DNA of 64,000 bases, from positions 124,001-188,000 of the forward strand of contig JACEFZ010021792.1 of assembly GCA_014155875.1 (NCBI GenBank). Reading direction: 5' to 3'. The position numbers and the translations under genes were made by a program. The notes under the pieces are model-generated. The model did not search any database. It was not told the origin of the DNA and saw only the letters and a program-made list of their open reading frames with translations. Shown piece after piece: positions 51,655 to 62,274 of the stretch; position 1 is the stretch's first letter, and the number at the start of each line of letters is the position of its first letter. Origin of the DNA: Cepaea nemoralis. Lineage: Eukaryota > Mollusca > Gastropoda > Stylommatophora > Helicidae.

Positions 51655-53405
51655 CTAACGAGCATCATTCCTCCCAGCTACCATCTCAGTCTGACCAACA
51701 TCATTCCTACAGGGCTACCGTTTAAGCCAGTCCACCATCATTTCTCCTAGCTATTGTCTCAGCCCGTCCACCATCATTCCTTTCAGCTACAGTCTCAGCC
51801 CGTCCACCATCATTCCTCCAGGTTACCGTCTCAGCCCCTCCACCATAATTCCTCCCGGTTACCGTCTCAGCCCGTCCACCATCATTCCTCCCAGCTACCG
51901 TCTCAGCCCGTCCACCATCATTCCTCCCAGCTACCGTCTCAACCCATCCACCATCATTCCTCCCAGCTACCGTCTCAGCCCGTCCACCATCATTCCTTCT
52001 AGCTATCGCCTCATTCCGACCAGAATCATTCCTCCTAACTACCGTCTCAGCCCGTTCACCATCATTCCTCCCAGCTACCGTCTCAGCCCGTCCACCATCA
52101 TTCCTCCCAGCTACCGTCTTAGCCCGTCCACCATCATTCCTCCCACCTCATGTCTCAGCCCGTCCACCATCATTCCTTCTAGCTACCGCTTCATTCCGAC
52201 CAGAATCATTTCTCCCAACTACCGTCGCAGTCCGCCCACCATCACTCCTCCCAACTACCGTCTCAGTCCGTCCACACCCCCCCCCCCCCCCAACTACCGT
52301 CTCAGTCCGTCCACCATCATTCCTCCCAACTACCGTCTCTGCCCGTCCACCATCATACCTCCCAGCTACCGTCTCAGCCCGTCCACCATAATTCCTTCCA
52401 GCTACCATCTTAGCCCGTCCACCATCATTCCTCCCAGCTCATGTCTCAGCCCGTCCACCATCATTCCTTCTAGCTACCGCCTCATTCCGATCAGAATCAT
52501 TCCTCCAAACTAGTTTCTCAGTCCGTCCACCATCATTCCTCCCAACTACCGTCTCAGCCCGTCCACCATCCTTCCTCTCAACTACCTTCTGAGTCCGTCC
52601 AACCCCCCCCCCCCCCAACTACCGTCTCAGCCCGTCCACCATTATTCCTTCTAGCTATCGCCTCATTCCGACCAGAATCATTCCTCCCAACTACCGTCTC
52701 AGCCCGTGCACCATCATTCCTCCCAGCTACCGTCTCAGCCCGTCCACCATCATTCCTCCCAGCTACCGTCTCAGCCCGTCCACCATCATTCCTCCCACCT
52801 CATGTCTCAGACCGTCCACCATCATTCCTTCTAGCTACCGCCTCATTCCAACCAGAATAATTCCTCCCCGCCACCGTCGCAGTCCGCCCACCATCACTCC
52901 TCCCAACTACCGTCTCAGTCCGTCCACCATCATTCCTCCCGACTACCGCCTCAGTCCGTCCACCCCCAACTACCGTCTCAGTCCGTCCACCATCATTCCT
53001 CCCAACTACCGTCTTAGTCCGTCCACCATCATTCCTCCCAACTACCGTCTCAGTCCGTCCACCATAATTCCTCCCAACTACCGTCTCAGGCCATCCACCA
53101 TCATTCCTTCCAGCTACAGTCTCAGTCCGTCCACCATCATCCCTCCCCGCTACCGTCTCAGTCCGTTCACCATCATTCCTCCCAACTACCGTCTCAGTCC
53201 GTCCACCATAATTACTCCCAACTACCGTCTCAGTCCGTCCACCATCATTCCTCCCAACTACCGTCTCAGTCCGTCCACCATAATTACTCCCAACTACCGT
53301 CTCAGTCCCTCCACCATCATTCCTCTCAACTACCGCCTCAGTCCGTCCACCATCATTCCTCCCCACTACCACCTCAGTCCGTCCACCATAATTTCTTTTG
53401 AACTG
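51655..53405. repeat. 36-bp minisatellite array, about 48 units
   Basis: The unit is CCGTCCACCATCATTCCTCC followed by CAGCTACCGTCTCAGT (36 bp), with variants such as CCAACTACCG, TTCTAGCTATCGCCTCATTC and C-runs at 52275 and 52603. Blocks of several units recur as higher-order repeats (the TTCTAGCTA…CTCATTCCGACCAG block appears four times). 36 is divisible by 3, so both strands show long ORFs (for example minus 53414-52800 with G-R-N-D-G-G-R-T-E-T-V-V); I treat them as artefacts. Confidence 0.97.
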
Positions 53406-53409
53406 CCGC

Positions 53410-53860
53410 GACATCTTCTATCGCTGATCTTACTAACCGTCACGATACTTTCCAAGGACGTTCCCCGCCCTGGTGGATACGGTGTAAACCTTACACAAAT
53501 GCATGCCAGATATGGATACACTGACCATTGCGGTGCACAACCAGTTTAAACACCTTCCCCTCGAAAGAGGGTCGAAGAGGAAGAGACCAAAACCCAAAAC
53601 TATCGCAATTGATTAAACGATACTATGCAGTCTTCTACCGTGACAAGCAGATGTCAGTGCTTCAGTTAATAACTGTATTAAACAATTGCAAGAATCGATA
53701 TCATAGCATTCGTGGCACACCATCAGATGTCCTGTACACCCCAACACACATCAAGTGAAGATCCCGATCGTTCCAATAACGCGATGATTATAGACTCGTC
53801 AGATTCGTTCTCTCAAACATCACTCTTTACTGAAACCGCAGTTAAATCCAAATTCAGCAA
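53410..53860 (+). pseudogene. Possible integrase remnant (Polinton/Ginger-type)
   Basis: Around 53575-53757 the plus strand reads LSQLIKRYYAVFYRDKQMSV followed by LQLITVLNNCKNRYHSIRGT and PSDV. The pattern of R-x-Y, then LxxxVxxYNxxxHSxxGxxPxxV resembles the region after the last acidic residue in integrases of Polinton and Ginger elements. The DDE residues are not visible. The rest of the stretch, including the end of the minisatellite, shows no feature. Confidence 0.4.
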
Positions 53861-54135
53861 GGCCGAATGGATGAGAACGCTCGCTCTTAAACTTCTGGTG
53901 TGCTGATGCCGAGGAGCTGGTTTAATCCCTACACCAGCCATTTGGACTATAATGTTGACTTCTCGTCCTTGACTTGGGGACGTAAATCGCAAATACCTCA
54001 GAAGTTGGAGTGGGTTCGGCTGATGGCGAGGGACACTTGTAATAAGGTAAGCTTATTCACAAGCAGAGATCAGTCCTGTGCTACAAGAAGTAGTAGCACG
54101 TGTATTGACTATGCTTGAGTTCAAAGCAAGCTAAC
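53861..54135 (+). mobile_element. tRNA-derived SINE, copy B
   Basis: Aligns along its length with 7593-7893: CGAATGGATGAGAACGCTCG (head), GGTTTAATCCCTACACCAG (mutated B-box), GACTTCTCGTCCTTGA, CTCAGAAGT, GACTATGCTTGAGTTCAAAG and AGCTAAC. The poly(A) is lost, so it is older than copy A. Confidence 0.85.
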
Positions 54136-54414
54136 GCATCCTTAAATATGATGTTTCATCTGTTATTGCATCTTCAAATAGCAGTCCTTCAGAATGTCTG
54201 CCTACTTCATGATGAGCGTTCTAGCTAGTGGCGCTCTTCATGTCAACAATGGTAGCCTGCACTGTTATCACCGTAGCATATTCAATTATTATCCCTTCAT
54301 GCCTACTTGTTCATACGATTAAGAAAACTTGTTCCTGCAGCAAGGCACTGTCGTCATTTGGAGGTGACAGGTTTGAATCAATTTTTATGCTGTGTTGTGT
54401 GTTATGGTCGTCAG
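54136..54414. other. No feature recognised
   Basis: AT-rich spacer between the SINE and the RTE copy, without a supported ORF. Confidence 0.4.
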
Positions 54415-55053
54415 TAGGAAGGAAGAAGTGCCACAATGTAATATACAAGTAAATGGAAATATTCTTCAACAAGTGAATCGGTACAATTATCTTGGAACAG
54501 TTATAACATCTGATGGGAGATGCCTTGAAGAGATTAGAACAAGAATCGCCATGGCGAAAGTAGCCCTTAGCAAGATGAAAAACATTCTGACCAATAAAAA
54601 GATGTCAATTTGAACGAGATAAAGAGTGTTGAGGGGATACATAGAGCCTGTTCTTTTGTATGGATGTGAAACTTGGACAATGTGCAGTCAAGCTGAAAAA
54701 CATCTGATGGCTGCAGAAATGTGGTTTCTGAGGAAAATGCAAAGAATACCATGGACAGACAGAAAAACCAATGACCAAGTACTACAGGAGAAAAATGAAC
54801 ATAGTAGATTGATTAGAGAAATTAGACGTAGACAGTCAAAATTTTTTGGACATGTTATGAGAAGAAATGGATTGGAGAACTTAGTGACAACTGGCAAGAT
54901 CGAAGGGAACAGACCAAGAGGAAGACCGAGAGGAAAATACCTGGATGGCTTGGCCACATGGCATGGACGAGACAGGAACACTGAGCTGATCCACGACTCT
55001 GGTGATCGAGTGAAATGGCGAATCATGACCGCCCACGCTTTCCGGCATGGCAC

Positions 55054-55088
<35 letters not shown>
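54415..55088 (+). mobile_element. RTE-like non-LTR element, 5'-truncated, with (TGAT)n tail
   Basis: Two frames (54392-54613 and 54626-55057), separated by one frameshift near 54613, encode NGNILQQVNRYNYLGTVITS, IEPVLLYGCETWTM, MWFLRKMQRIPWTDR, KFFGHVMRRNGLENLVTTG and NRPRGRPRGKYLDGLATWHG. The stop TGA is the first unit of the TGATTGATTGAT tail (55055-55088). The catalytic YADD region is upstream of the truncation. It is the most complete copy of the family also seen at 2994-3203 and 56062-56394. Confidence 0.85.
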
Positions 55089-55089
<1 letters not shown>

Positions 55090-55175
55090 GTGTGTCCTCT
55101 AATCGCTACTTCTTTCTTCTACTTCTATGAACGCCTAGCAATACATTTGTGTTTATTTATACACTCTCTTCACCA
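55090..55175. repeat. Arm related to the terminal repeats at 41336 and 42294
   Basis: GTGTCCTCTAATCGCTACTT, CTTCTACTTCTATGAACGCC and TGTGTTTATTTATACAC match 42221-42290 with about 15% difference. Here too it directly adjoins RTE-related sequence. No inverted partner was seen nearby. Confidence 0.6.
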
Positions 55176-55344
55176 TGGCACACTTAAGACCTGCGATTAT
55201 TGTTACGGGTTGATATTATGTTATCGTAGTTATATGATAAAGTAATAGGCATTGATTGGCACTTGTAGGATGCAACTTGAATTATTATAGAAGGATCCGT
55301 GTGTATTTGAAAGTATAAACACGTTTGCACACTTTTCTGATTAA

Positions 55345-55930
55345 ATGCCAAAGGATAATATATCGCAAAATGTGTTCTTCCATTTGGACAGAAGGATGAT
55401 ATATTGCCATACTAGGGTCATCGTCACAGCTCTTCAAAGACTAAAACCAGTGTATAAATTATGGAGTGGGACAGACAGAACTACAAAAATTAGATTTTTA
55501 AGAGCATGCATCTTTCTCATTGCAACATACGCATGTGAGACCTGGACACTTACTAAACAAGCTGAACAGCGCATACATGCTTTTGAACATACATGTTATA
55601 AACGGGTTTTAAGAATATCTTGGATAAAGAAAAGAACAAATGCATCCATACTTCAAGAGCTGAATATTGAAGTGAGTTGGCTATTAAAGACGATAAAACA
55701 AAGAAAATTGATTTATTTTGGTCACTTGAAACGTCATGAAAGTTTGGAGAGAACAATATTGTAGGGGTATATGCCTGGGAAGAGAGGAAGAGGAAGGCCA
55801 AATAGAAAATGGGTGCAGGATGTGGTGGATGACTTCCAGACGAGTATATCGGACGCGGGACATCTTGCTTATGATCGAGAGGTTTTCCGGAAAGTTGTTA
55901 TGGGAGCGAGGTTCTGAAAATGATATGCTG
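55345..55930 (+). pseudogene. Non-LTR RT C-terminal fragment, another family
   Basis: The frame 55345-55764 contains KIRFLRACIFLIATYACETW, RIHAFEHTCYKRVLRISWIK and LIYFGHLKRHESLE. After a frameshift near 55764 the next frame gives GKRGRGRPNRKWVQDVV. Y-A-C-E-T-W, the C-Y-K-R-V-L-R-I block and GRGRP are standard for the region after non-LTR RT. It is distinct from the RTE copies beside it. Confidence 0.75.
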
Positions 55931-56061
55931 CTGAATTAATGAATGAGGGTCATCGTGTTATTTGCTTTGTTTGGTAGTATCTTCCGCAATTTCAATGATC
56001 AGTGTGTAGAAATTTACATTTTAAAACTTGTCCGACTTATTGTTTGGCACTGAATCATTTA
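55931..56061. repeat. Scrap of repeat V
   Basis: CTTATTGTTTGGCACTGAATC at about 56036-56056 matches the 3' end of repeat V. The remainder is unassigned. Confidence 0.45.
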
Positions 56062-56394
56062 AATAATCAGGCAACACTATCACTATGGACAGGGAAGAAG
56101 GAAATACCACAATGTAATATACGAGTAAAAATTGGCATGTTCTTAAGCAAGTGAATCGATACAGTTATCTCGGCACAGTCATAACATCTGATGGGAGATG
56201 CCTTGAAGAGATTAGAACAAGAATTGCCATTGCGAAGGTTGCCTTTTGCAAGATGAAAAACATACTGACCAATAAAATGTATCAATTGAAACGAGAAAAA
56301 GAGTGTTGAGATGCTACATAGAACCTGTACTTTTGTATGGATGTGAGGCGTGGACAATGAACAGTCAAGCTGAAAAAACATCATGTTATAATAG
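56062..56394 (+). pseudogene. RTE-like fragment cut by an LTR insertion
   Basis: Collinear with 54430-54700: ATACCACAATGTAATATACG, CATAACATCTGATGGGAGATGC, AGATTAGAACAAGAATTGCC, ATAGAACCTGTACTTTTGTATGG. It stops inside the A-E-K-H region, exactly where the next LTR begins, so the LTR element inserted into it. The continuation should lie beyond the right edge of the window. Confidence 0.85.
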
Positions 56395-56671
56395 TGTGAC
56401 ATTACAGGTTAGGCACGTGATCGTACAGGACACAAGTCTTCGCGTTGTTAGAAACATACTTTATTAGCTGAATCGTTCTATTTCAGCACACATGATGGAG
56501 ACTCACTTCTTGGTGTTGACATCTATCTCGCTGACCCCTAAGTGACGTGTGTGTTTACCTAGATACACTTCTTCATTCGTGCACACACGTTCACTATGGT
56601 TTTCCCCCTAGTCAAGGAATGCGCAGCATTCCTTAACTCTTTACTCCTAACCTAATTCCCTCACTGTTACA
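56395..56671 (-). repeat. 3' LTR of the minus-strand Gypsy element
   Basis: 277 bp between TGTGACATTACAGG and CTCACTGTTACA (plus-strand writing), with TG…CA ends. The boundary is set on the left by the interrupted RTE fragment and on the right by the polypurine tract. The second LTR is not in the window. Confidence 0.75.
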
Positions 56672-56695
56672 ATGCCTCCCCTTCTTCAAAGAGAA
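56672..56695 (-). promoter_or_regulatory. Polypurine tract of the Gypsy element
   Basis: The minus strand reads TCTCTTTGAAGAAGGGGAGG right before the 3' LTR. Confidence 0.75.
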
Positions 56696-57891
56696 TTTTT
56701 CCTTGAAAAAATCTCAACCCCAACTTTTAATTAGTTAACTTTACATATCTATTCAACAATAACAACAATTCCATATTTTTCCTAACTCAATTCTCCTATC
56801 TCCTCATAGCCAATTGCTAACCAGAGACAATAATATCGAAACTCTCTACAAAACTCGTTATAAAGTTCTCTAGAAAACTTTCTACAAAACTCTCCATAAA
56901 ATTCCCCACAATACAAAAGTCTCCATAAGCGAACCGCTTTTAACTTTAAAATGTCCATCTAAATTATGATTGACAAAACTGAAGATATTCCCCTTATCCT
57001 TTATTTCCCCCTTATTCACATTCTCACACTCTCAGTATTCTAGGATAGACAGAAAAAATAGCTAGATTAGATTTGGGTAGGTGCGCACCTGAAAATAATA
57101 AAAGTAAGGAAAAAGTAAGAAAGTAAGAAGCAATCACCTTTCTCTTCCCATCCTTTCTCAAAACTTTATCAAAAAATAAAGTTTCAAAATTTATCTTCAG
57201 TTTCCGTCAATAATAATTGTTATTATCAAAAAAAAATATGTTAATCCAAAACTGCTAGCCTTTGTATTATTCAGCTCATCAATTTCCCGTTTACCATTCC
57301 TTCAACAACAAAAAACTTCCTAACTATTATTATACTGTTAAGTACAGTCTTCTTCTTCCAATATGCAGTTATTTAAATGCCAAAACTCAACCTGGCATTC
57401 CCCCCCATATTCTCCCATTAAACGCTGTTCAACCCAGCTCCTATTATAAACCTTGTATATACATTGCATACTCCACATGTAATACAACATACCCCTCCAT
57501 TACTACATATAGAGTCACTTCACTAAACACTACTTTAATTCATCTTCTAACTGAACTTCAAAGTAATAATCATTTTAAACACACTTAGGGTAACTCAATC
57601 AAACCCAAAACATCGTAAAAATAACCATCTAAGTTAACTTATTTTTCACATTGCATAAAACACAATTGAAGTCCCAACAATTGAGCAAAGCATTTCAATC
57701 CCCTCATCATATTTATCCCCACACATTAATCAATGTATATATACATTATAAATTTCAAGACCATATTCTGAGTACCCAATAATAATTTTCCGTTTTAGAA
57801 AAACTCCATCAAGTACCTTCTTGGTAAACACAAAATATCGTGTCCAACTTCTTCTTCTATCCGCCATCTGCAGAACCTTGTATCACTCTAT
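56696..57891 (-). other. Non-coding 3' region of the Gypsy element
   Basis: About 1.2 kb of AT-rich sequence between the last ORF and the polypurine tract. Only one spurious plus-strand ORF (57262-57588) is seen. Such a long 3' region is where an env-like gene would lie in some elements, but no membrane protein frame is visible. Confidence 0.6.
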
Positions 57892-58659
57892 TCATCTATT
57901 TCTTCTCCATTTCTTTAATAACCTCAAATTTTTTTCTATAATTGCAATATCTACATAAATGTCGCTATCCTCTCGAGGAGAGCTATCTTCTTTCATATCA
58001 GCTTCTTCATCAGTTTCTGACTTTTCATCCATCTCTTGTTCCCCATCTGTATATCCATTACTAGCAACCGCTAATCTCTTCCTTTCTAAATCCAATCTAA
58101 TTTTCCTGTCTTGCCTTCTCAACAAATTTTCAAATAGTGGCATCTCTTCCTCACTCGAAGAATTCGCTCTAAGTTTCCTTTGCCTCTTAATTTCTTTTTC
58201 TTTCTGTCTATCCAACTTTCTTTTTACTGCCTGTCTTGTATTCATAAATGGAGGTTCAATATTTTCCCTGACTGACTCTTCACTAATATAATCGTCATAC
58301 ACGTTATTTTCCTCTGTCATGACTGTTTTTGGTACCGTTTCTTCTTGTTCAGCTGTAGTAGATGCTGTTGTTACTTGTTTTCCATTCTCTATAGGTATTG
58401 GATATACCGATTGTCTGACAATCTGTCCACCTGACAATACTTCTTCGGAACAATAATTATTATTATTATTCTCTGCATCCCTTTCTTCATTATCCCGCCT
58501 TAAGTGTTCTACATGTGAACGTGCAACATGCCCTGAAATTTGATTCTTAATAGTATACGACACTGGACCTTTTTTTTCTAAAATATAGTATCCCGGGACC
58601 CAATGAGCATCAAAACTTATAGAGTTTTTTTCTATGTTTTTTATAATATACCCTATCAC
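57892..58659 (-). pseudogene. Integrase C-terminal module plus acidic extension
   Basis: Continues the integrase after a frameshift near 58640. Its start carries HWVPGYYILEKKGPVSYTIK and SGHVARSHVEHLRR, the GPY/F-type end of Gypsy integrases. About 190 residues of low-complexity charged sequence follow (KRKLDRQKEKEIKRQRKLRA, SSSEEEMP, DEEADMKEDSSPREDSD) up to the TAG at 57892. The extension is longer than usual for this group and may be a chromatin-tethering tail (inference). Confidence 0.75.
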
Positions 58660-59452
58660 CTACGTTAAACTCTTGTAAGTGTGCATTTTTATTTGCGTAT
58701 TTCTTCTGTCTTTCTCTAGCCTTAATTATATTATTTCTTAAACGTACATGTGCTTTATGCATCTCTTGCAACCTTGTTTCTTGAAAATCTTCCCCCAGAT
58801 ATTTTCTCCTAGGCTTTAATAAATTATCAATTGGCAATATTGGTTCTCTTCCATGTACTAAGTAAAATGGTGAGAAACCTGTTCCTTCATTTTCGTGTGT
58901 ACGTATCGCCGCTAATGCTATCCCCAAATAAAGATCCCAATCCATATCGTGTTCTTCTACATTTTTCGCTAGAATATTGTATAGTGTTCTGTGTTGTCTC
59001 TCATTTTTAGCATTAGAAGTTGGTCTGTAATATGAAGTCCTAATGTGTTTTATATTCCAATCTTTTACCAATTTCTCAAACTTTTTATTTACAAATTCTT
59101 TCCCATTGTCTGTAAGTATTATTTGTGGACACCCAAACCTTGGTATAAATTCTTGTAAAAGCATATTTATAACTGAATCAGCACTCTTGTCTGGAATTGG
59201 ATACACTTCTGGCCAAAGACTATATGAATCAACTATATGTAGTAGGTATACATTTCCCGATAATGTTTTTGGATGAGGACCTGAAATATCCAAACTTACT
59301 TTCTGCATTGGAAATTGAGGAATATCGGTATCTTGTAAAGGACATTTAATTATCTTCATGTTTCTTAACCTACACTTTTCACATGCTTCAACATATTCAT
59401 ATACGCTTTTGAATAAATTCGGCCAATAATATTTACTGCTAATAGCCTTCAC
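58610..59452 (-). pseudogene. Integrase (H2C2 part and DDE core)
   Basis: A 280-codon frame begins in the zinc-binding domain (YYWPNLFKSVYEYVEACEKC, CxxC part) and covers the rve core. Catalytic residues are D in VSLDISGPHP, D in ILTDNGKEF and E in NAKNERQHR, the D-D35-E pattern. GVD-like FNVGDRVYY closes the core. The upstream HxxxH half sits in a short stretch around 59460-59500 with a stop at 59500. Confidence 0.88.
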
Positions 59453-59589
59453 TAACTTATCTCGTCCAAAATGACCATTATTATCGTGGTATGCCTTTTA
59501 GACTTCTTGTTCTAAATGTTTCGGAATATATTTTCTTACTCCTTCACCTTTTTCACTGATATAATATAATTGATTGTCTTCTTGTAACT

Positions 59590-60189
59590 CTACAAACTTT
59601 CTTTTAAACTATTTTCCCCTGTTTCTTTCAATTTCTTTTTTATCTGTACTACTTTTGGATCTAATTCTTGTTCTGTTTTCATATCAAACTGTTCTAAATG
59701 TGGGTCTTCTGTTCTAGATTCCGACTCTTGCTCCGATGGTAAACTCTCAAATTCTTCCCTATTTATTATGGCAGAATCTAATATATTTACTTGCCAGTTT
59801 CGATCGTCTACCTCTGGTTCAACTTCATCTTCCGTGTTTCCTGATGACTGTGGGTACGGGATTCTAGACAACAGATCGGCGCACGTATTATGTTTCCCTG
59901 ACACATATTCAACCTTAGCATTGTACCCTTGTAAATTCAATGCCCACGTTTGTATTTTCCTATTTTGTATTGGTGCTTCTAATATCGACTTTAATGGCAT
60001 GTGGTCAGTTCTAATAATGAAATTGGCGTTATGTAAGTAGTAATTTAATTTTTGCAGCGCGTAGTGTATAGCATATGCTTCCTTCTCAATAATCGGCCAT
60101 TTGCGTTTGAGTTTTGCTGAGTTTATGCGACAAGAAATAGATTGGTCTTTCATTTTTAACCCCTGGTATTCCAGATTCTTCTCCTTCAT
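59590..60189 (-). pseudogene. RNase H domain, C-terminal part
   Basis: Contains WPIIEKEAYAIHYALQKLNY, FIIRTDHMPLKSIL and VSGKHNTCADLLSR, standard Gypsy RNase H blocks (E of EKEA, D of TDH, D of ADLLSR). The first aspartate (LYTDASDNAIG) lies in the preceding frame. A charged spacer of about 90 residues follows. Confidence 0.87.
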
Positions 60190-61161
60190 ATGGTTGAACC
60201 AAACATGCTCCTATTGCGTTGTCTGAAGCATCTGTGTATAGTATTAGCTGTTTATTCAGGTCTGGATGTGTCAATAATGGTACCACCGTTAAGCTATCTT
60301 TTAAAAGTTCAAATGCTTTTTGACACTCATCATCCCACTTAAATCTAGCGTATTTTCCCGTTAAATTCGTAATAGGTATTGCTATCCTTGAAAAGGCTGG
60401 TACAAACCGCCTATAATACGCACACGTTCCTATAAAAGCCCTCACTTCCTTAACGTTAGTGGGAGGAGGTAACTCTTTAATAACCTTTATTTTTTCCTGG
60501 TCTGGTTTAATACCTTCCCTATTTATTATATAGCCTAAATATTTTGTTTCTGTCTTTAAAAACTGGCACTTACTAAGCTTTAATTTAACGTCATGCCTTC
60601 TTAATCTGTCAAATACTAGTCTAACATGTTTCAAATGATTCTCTATATCTCCTTTCGTAAAAATCAATACGTCATCAATATATGCTAGGGCAAAACTTTG
60701 CATACCGTCTAGTACTTCATTTATTAAGAACATATAGTGAGACGGTGCATTTTTCAGACCGAATGGCATACGTAAAAATTCGTACGAACCCATATGAGTA
60801 CAAAGGCACTTTTCTTTTGCGCGTCTACCGACATCGGAATACACCAAAATCCTGCCCTTGCGTCCAGCGTTGTGAAATATGTAGAGCCATTAAGCAGCCC
60901 CAAAATATCATCAATTACTGGCAGTGGGTACGCTACATTCTTAGTAATTTTATTTAACGCCCTGTAGTCACAACAGAACCTGTTCGAACCATCAGACTTG
61001 GCCACAATTACCACCGGAGATGACCATTCTGATTTTGATCTTGTTATTATGCCTGCTTTCAACATATCTTCTATTGCCTTTTCTACGACTTCTCTATTTC
61101 TTAATGGAGTTCTATATGGTTTTAAACTAATTGGTGGATGATCTCCCGTGTCTATTTCCAT
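60086..61161 (-). pseudogene. Reverse transcriptase and start of RNase H
   Basis: Two frames (61161-60754 and 60847-60086) overlap at a frameshift. The first carries GIITRSKSEWSSPVVIVAKS, RFCCDYRALNKIT and TLDARAGFWCIPM. The second carries FLRMPFGLKNAPSHYMFLIN, the catalytic YIDD (about 60666), LGYIINREGI and the RNase H start LYTDASDNAIGA. All RT motif blocks of the Gypsy type are present. Confidence 0.9.
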
Positions 61162-61177
61162 CGTAACTGTTTGTGTC

Positions 61178-62274
61178 TTACCCCAATTCTAAATCATTTA
61201 TCGCAAACACATCTTGATTTTGTTTTATAAGTTGTTCTAACACTTCCTTATTTTCTGGCGAAGTTTTTAATTGTGCTAACAATTCTTTTTCTCTTGTTAC
61301 TTTGTCTAGTGAATGTATTTGTGCTGTATTTCTTCTAGATGGATGGATCAATTCATCCATTCTTACGTTCCCTTTTCTTCTGTATCCGCGTCTATTATTA
61401 CTTCTTTCATTAGAGGTTTCTGAATAACTTATGCCTGCCATATTTACTCTATCTGTTGCCAATATGTCACTAACGTTATGTTCTAGCTTAGCTATTACAC
61501 ATCCTCTGTATAATTTAATTTCTCTACCTGTGTTATTAATAACCATTACTGGAAATGTTAAACTTTTATCTAATTCTATTATTCCATCCGGAACTTCTAA
61601 ACCTGGCTCATCAATTATTTCGTTTTGCAATTCCGTGATTCTGACTATGTTTCCTGCTACATAATACGGGTTTCTCTTCAGTCTTGTTTGTATCAAATTA
61701 ACTGACTGTGGTTTTAAATTCATGGTCGTTTTGACTCTAACTAGTGTCGACACATGCATATCTTCTTCTAGATCTACGTAAACATCTTGGAATTTTAATT
61801 TATGCAAATCAAATAAAAGTCTCACCCCATTTTTCAATAAAAAATCTCGTCCCAATATCATATTTCTATTTAAATCTTTAACCACATGGAACATATGCCT
61901 GACATTTATCCTCCTAATTTCAAATTTATCATCGTTTGTCCTAACACTTCTAATTTTTGTCCCGTTACCGAATGAAGATTCTCCTGAATTCTAAATATTT
62001 TACAATTTTTTAACATTCGATATAAAAATGCTTCTTTAATCACGCTAACTTGTGCTCCCGAATCAACTAATGTTCTAACTTTATATTTTCCTATCTGTAC
62101 TATACATGAGCTAGGATCTACCATATTTAATGACAATTGTTTTACCTCGGCTTGTTTTTTATTTCTAAATGTTCTACTATACTCATCCTTTGGGTTTTTA
62201 ATATATTGATGCTCTTTTTGGATCTTACTATCTTCCCTCCTACTGTCGATCCTATTCAGTAAGCGGGATGCCAA
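61178..62274 (-). pseudogene. Retropepsin and linker to RT
   Basis: The first frame (62274-61906) carries KYKVRTLVDSGAQVSVI, the D-S-G protease active site, and begins in an overlap with the gag end, as expected for a programmed gag-pol shift. A second frame (61894-61178) has MILGRDFLLKNGVRL, the conserved I-L-G strand, then an uncharged linker up to VFAINDLELG, the usual start of Gypsy RT. One frameshift near 61900 separates them. Confidence 0.87.

Larger units (their letters stand above)
43441..51659 (+). mobile_element. Solo-LTR-like insertion (2.56 kb), itself interrupted
   Basis: CTAAC lies at 43441-43445 and 51655-51659. Inside, the sequence begins TGTCACGAATTGG and ends GACTTATGACA, the TG…CA ends of an LTR with a 5-bp TSD. 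Without the nested retrotransposon it is about 2564 bp, close to the 2.2-kb LTR at 17231. It has a TATA box at about 44293 and AATAAA at about 51257, some 400 bp before its end, the spacing expected of U3-R-U5. No second copy and no gag or pol lie inside, so I read it as a solo LTR left by recombination. Confidence 0.8.

Noticed and set aside
52800..53414. 204-codon minus-strand ORF rich in G-R-N-D-G-G-R-T-E-T
   Set aside because: Translation of the 36-bp array; other frames and the plus strand are open too.
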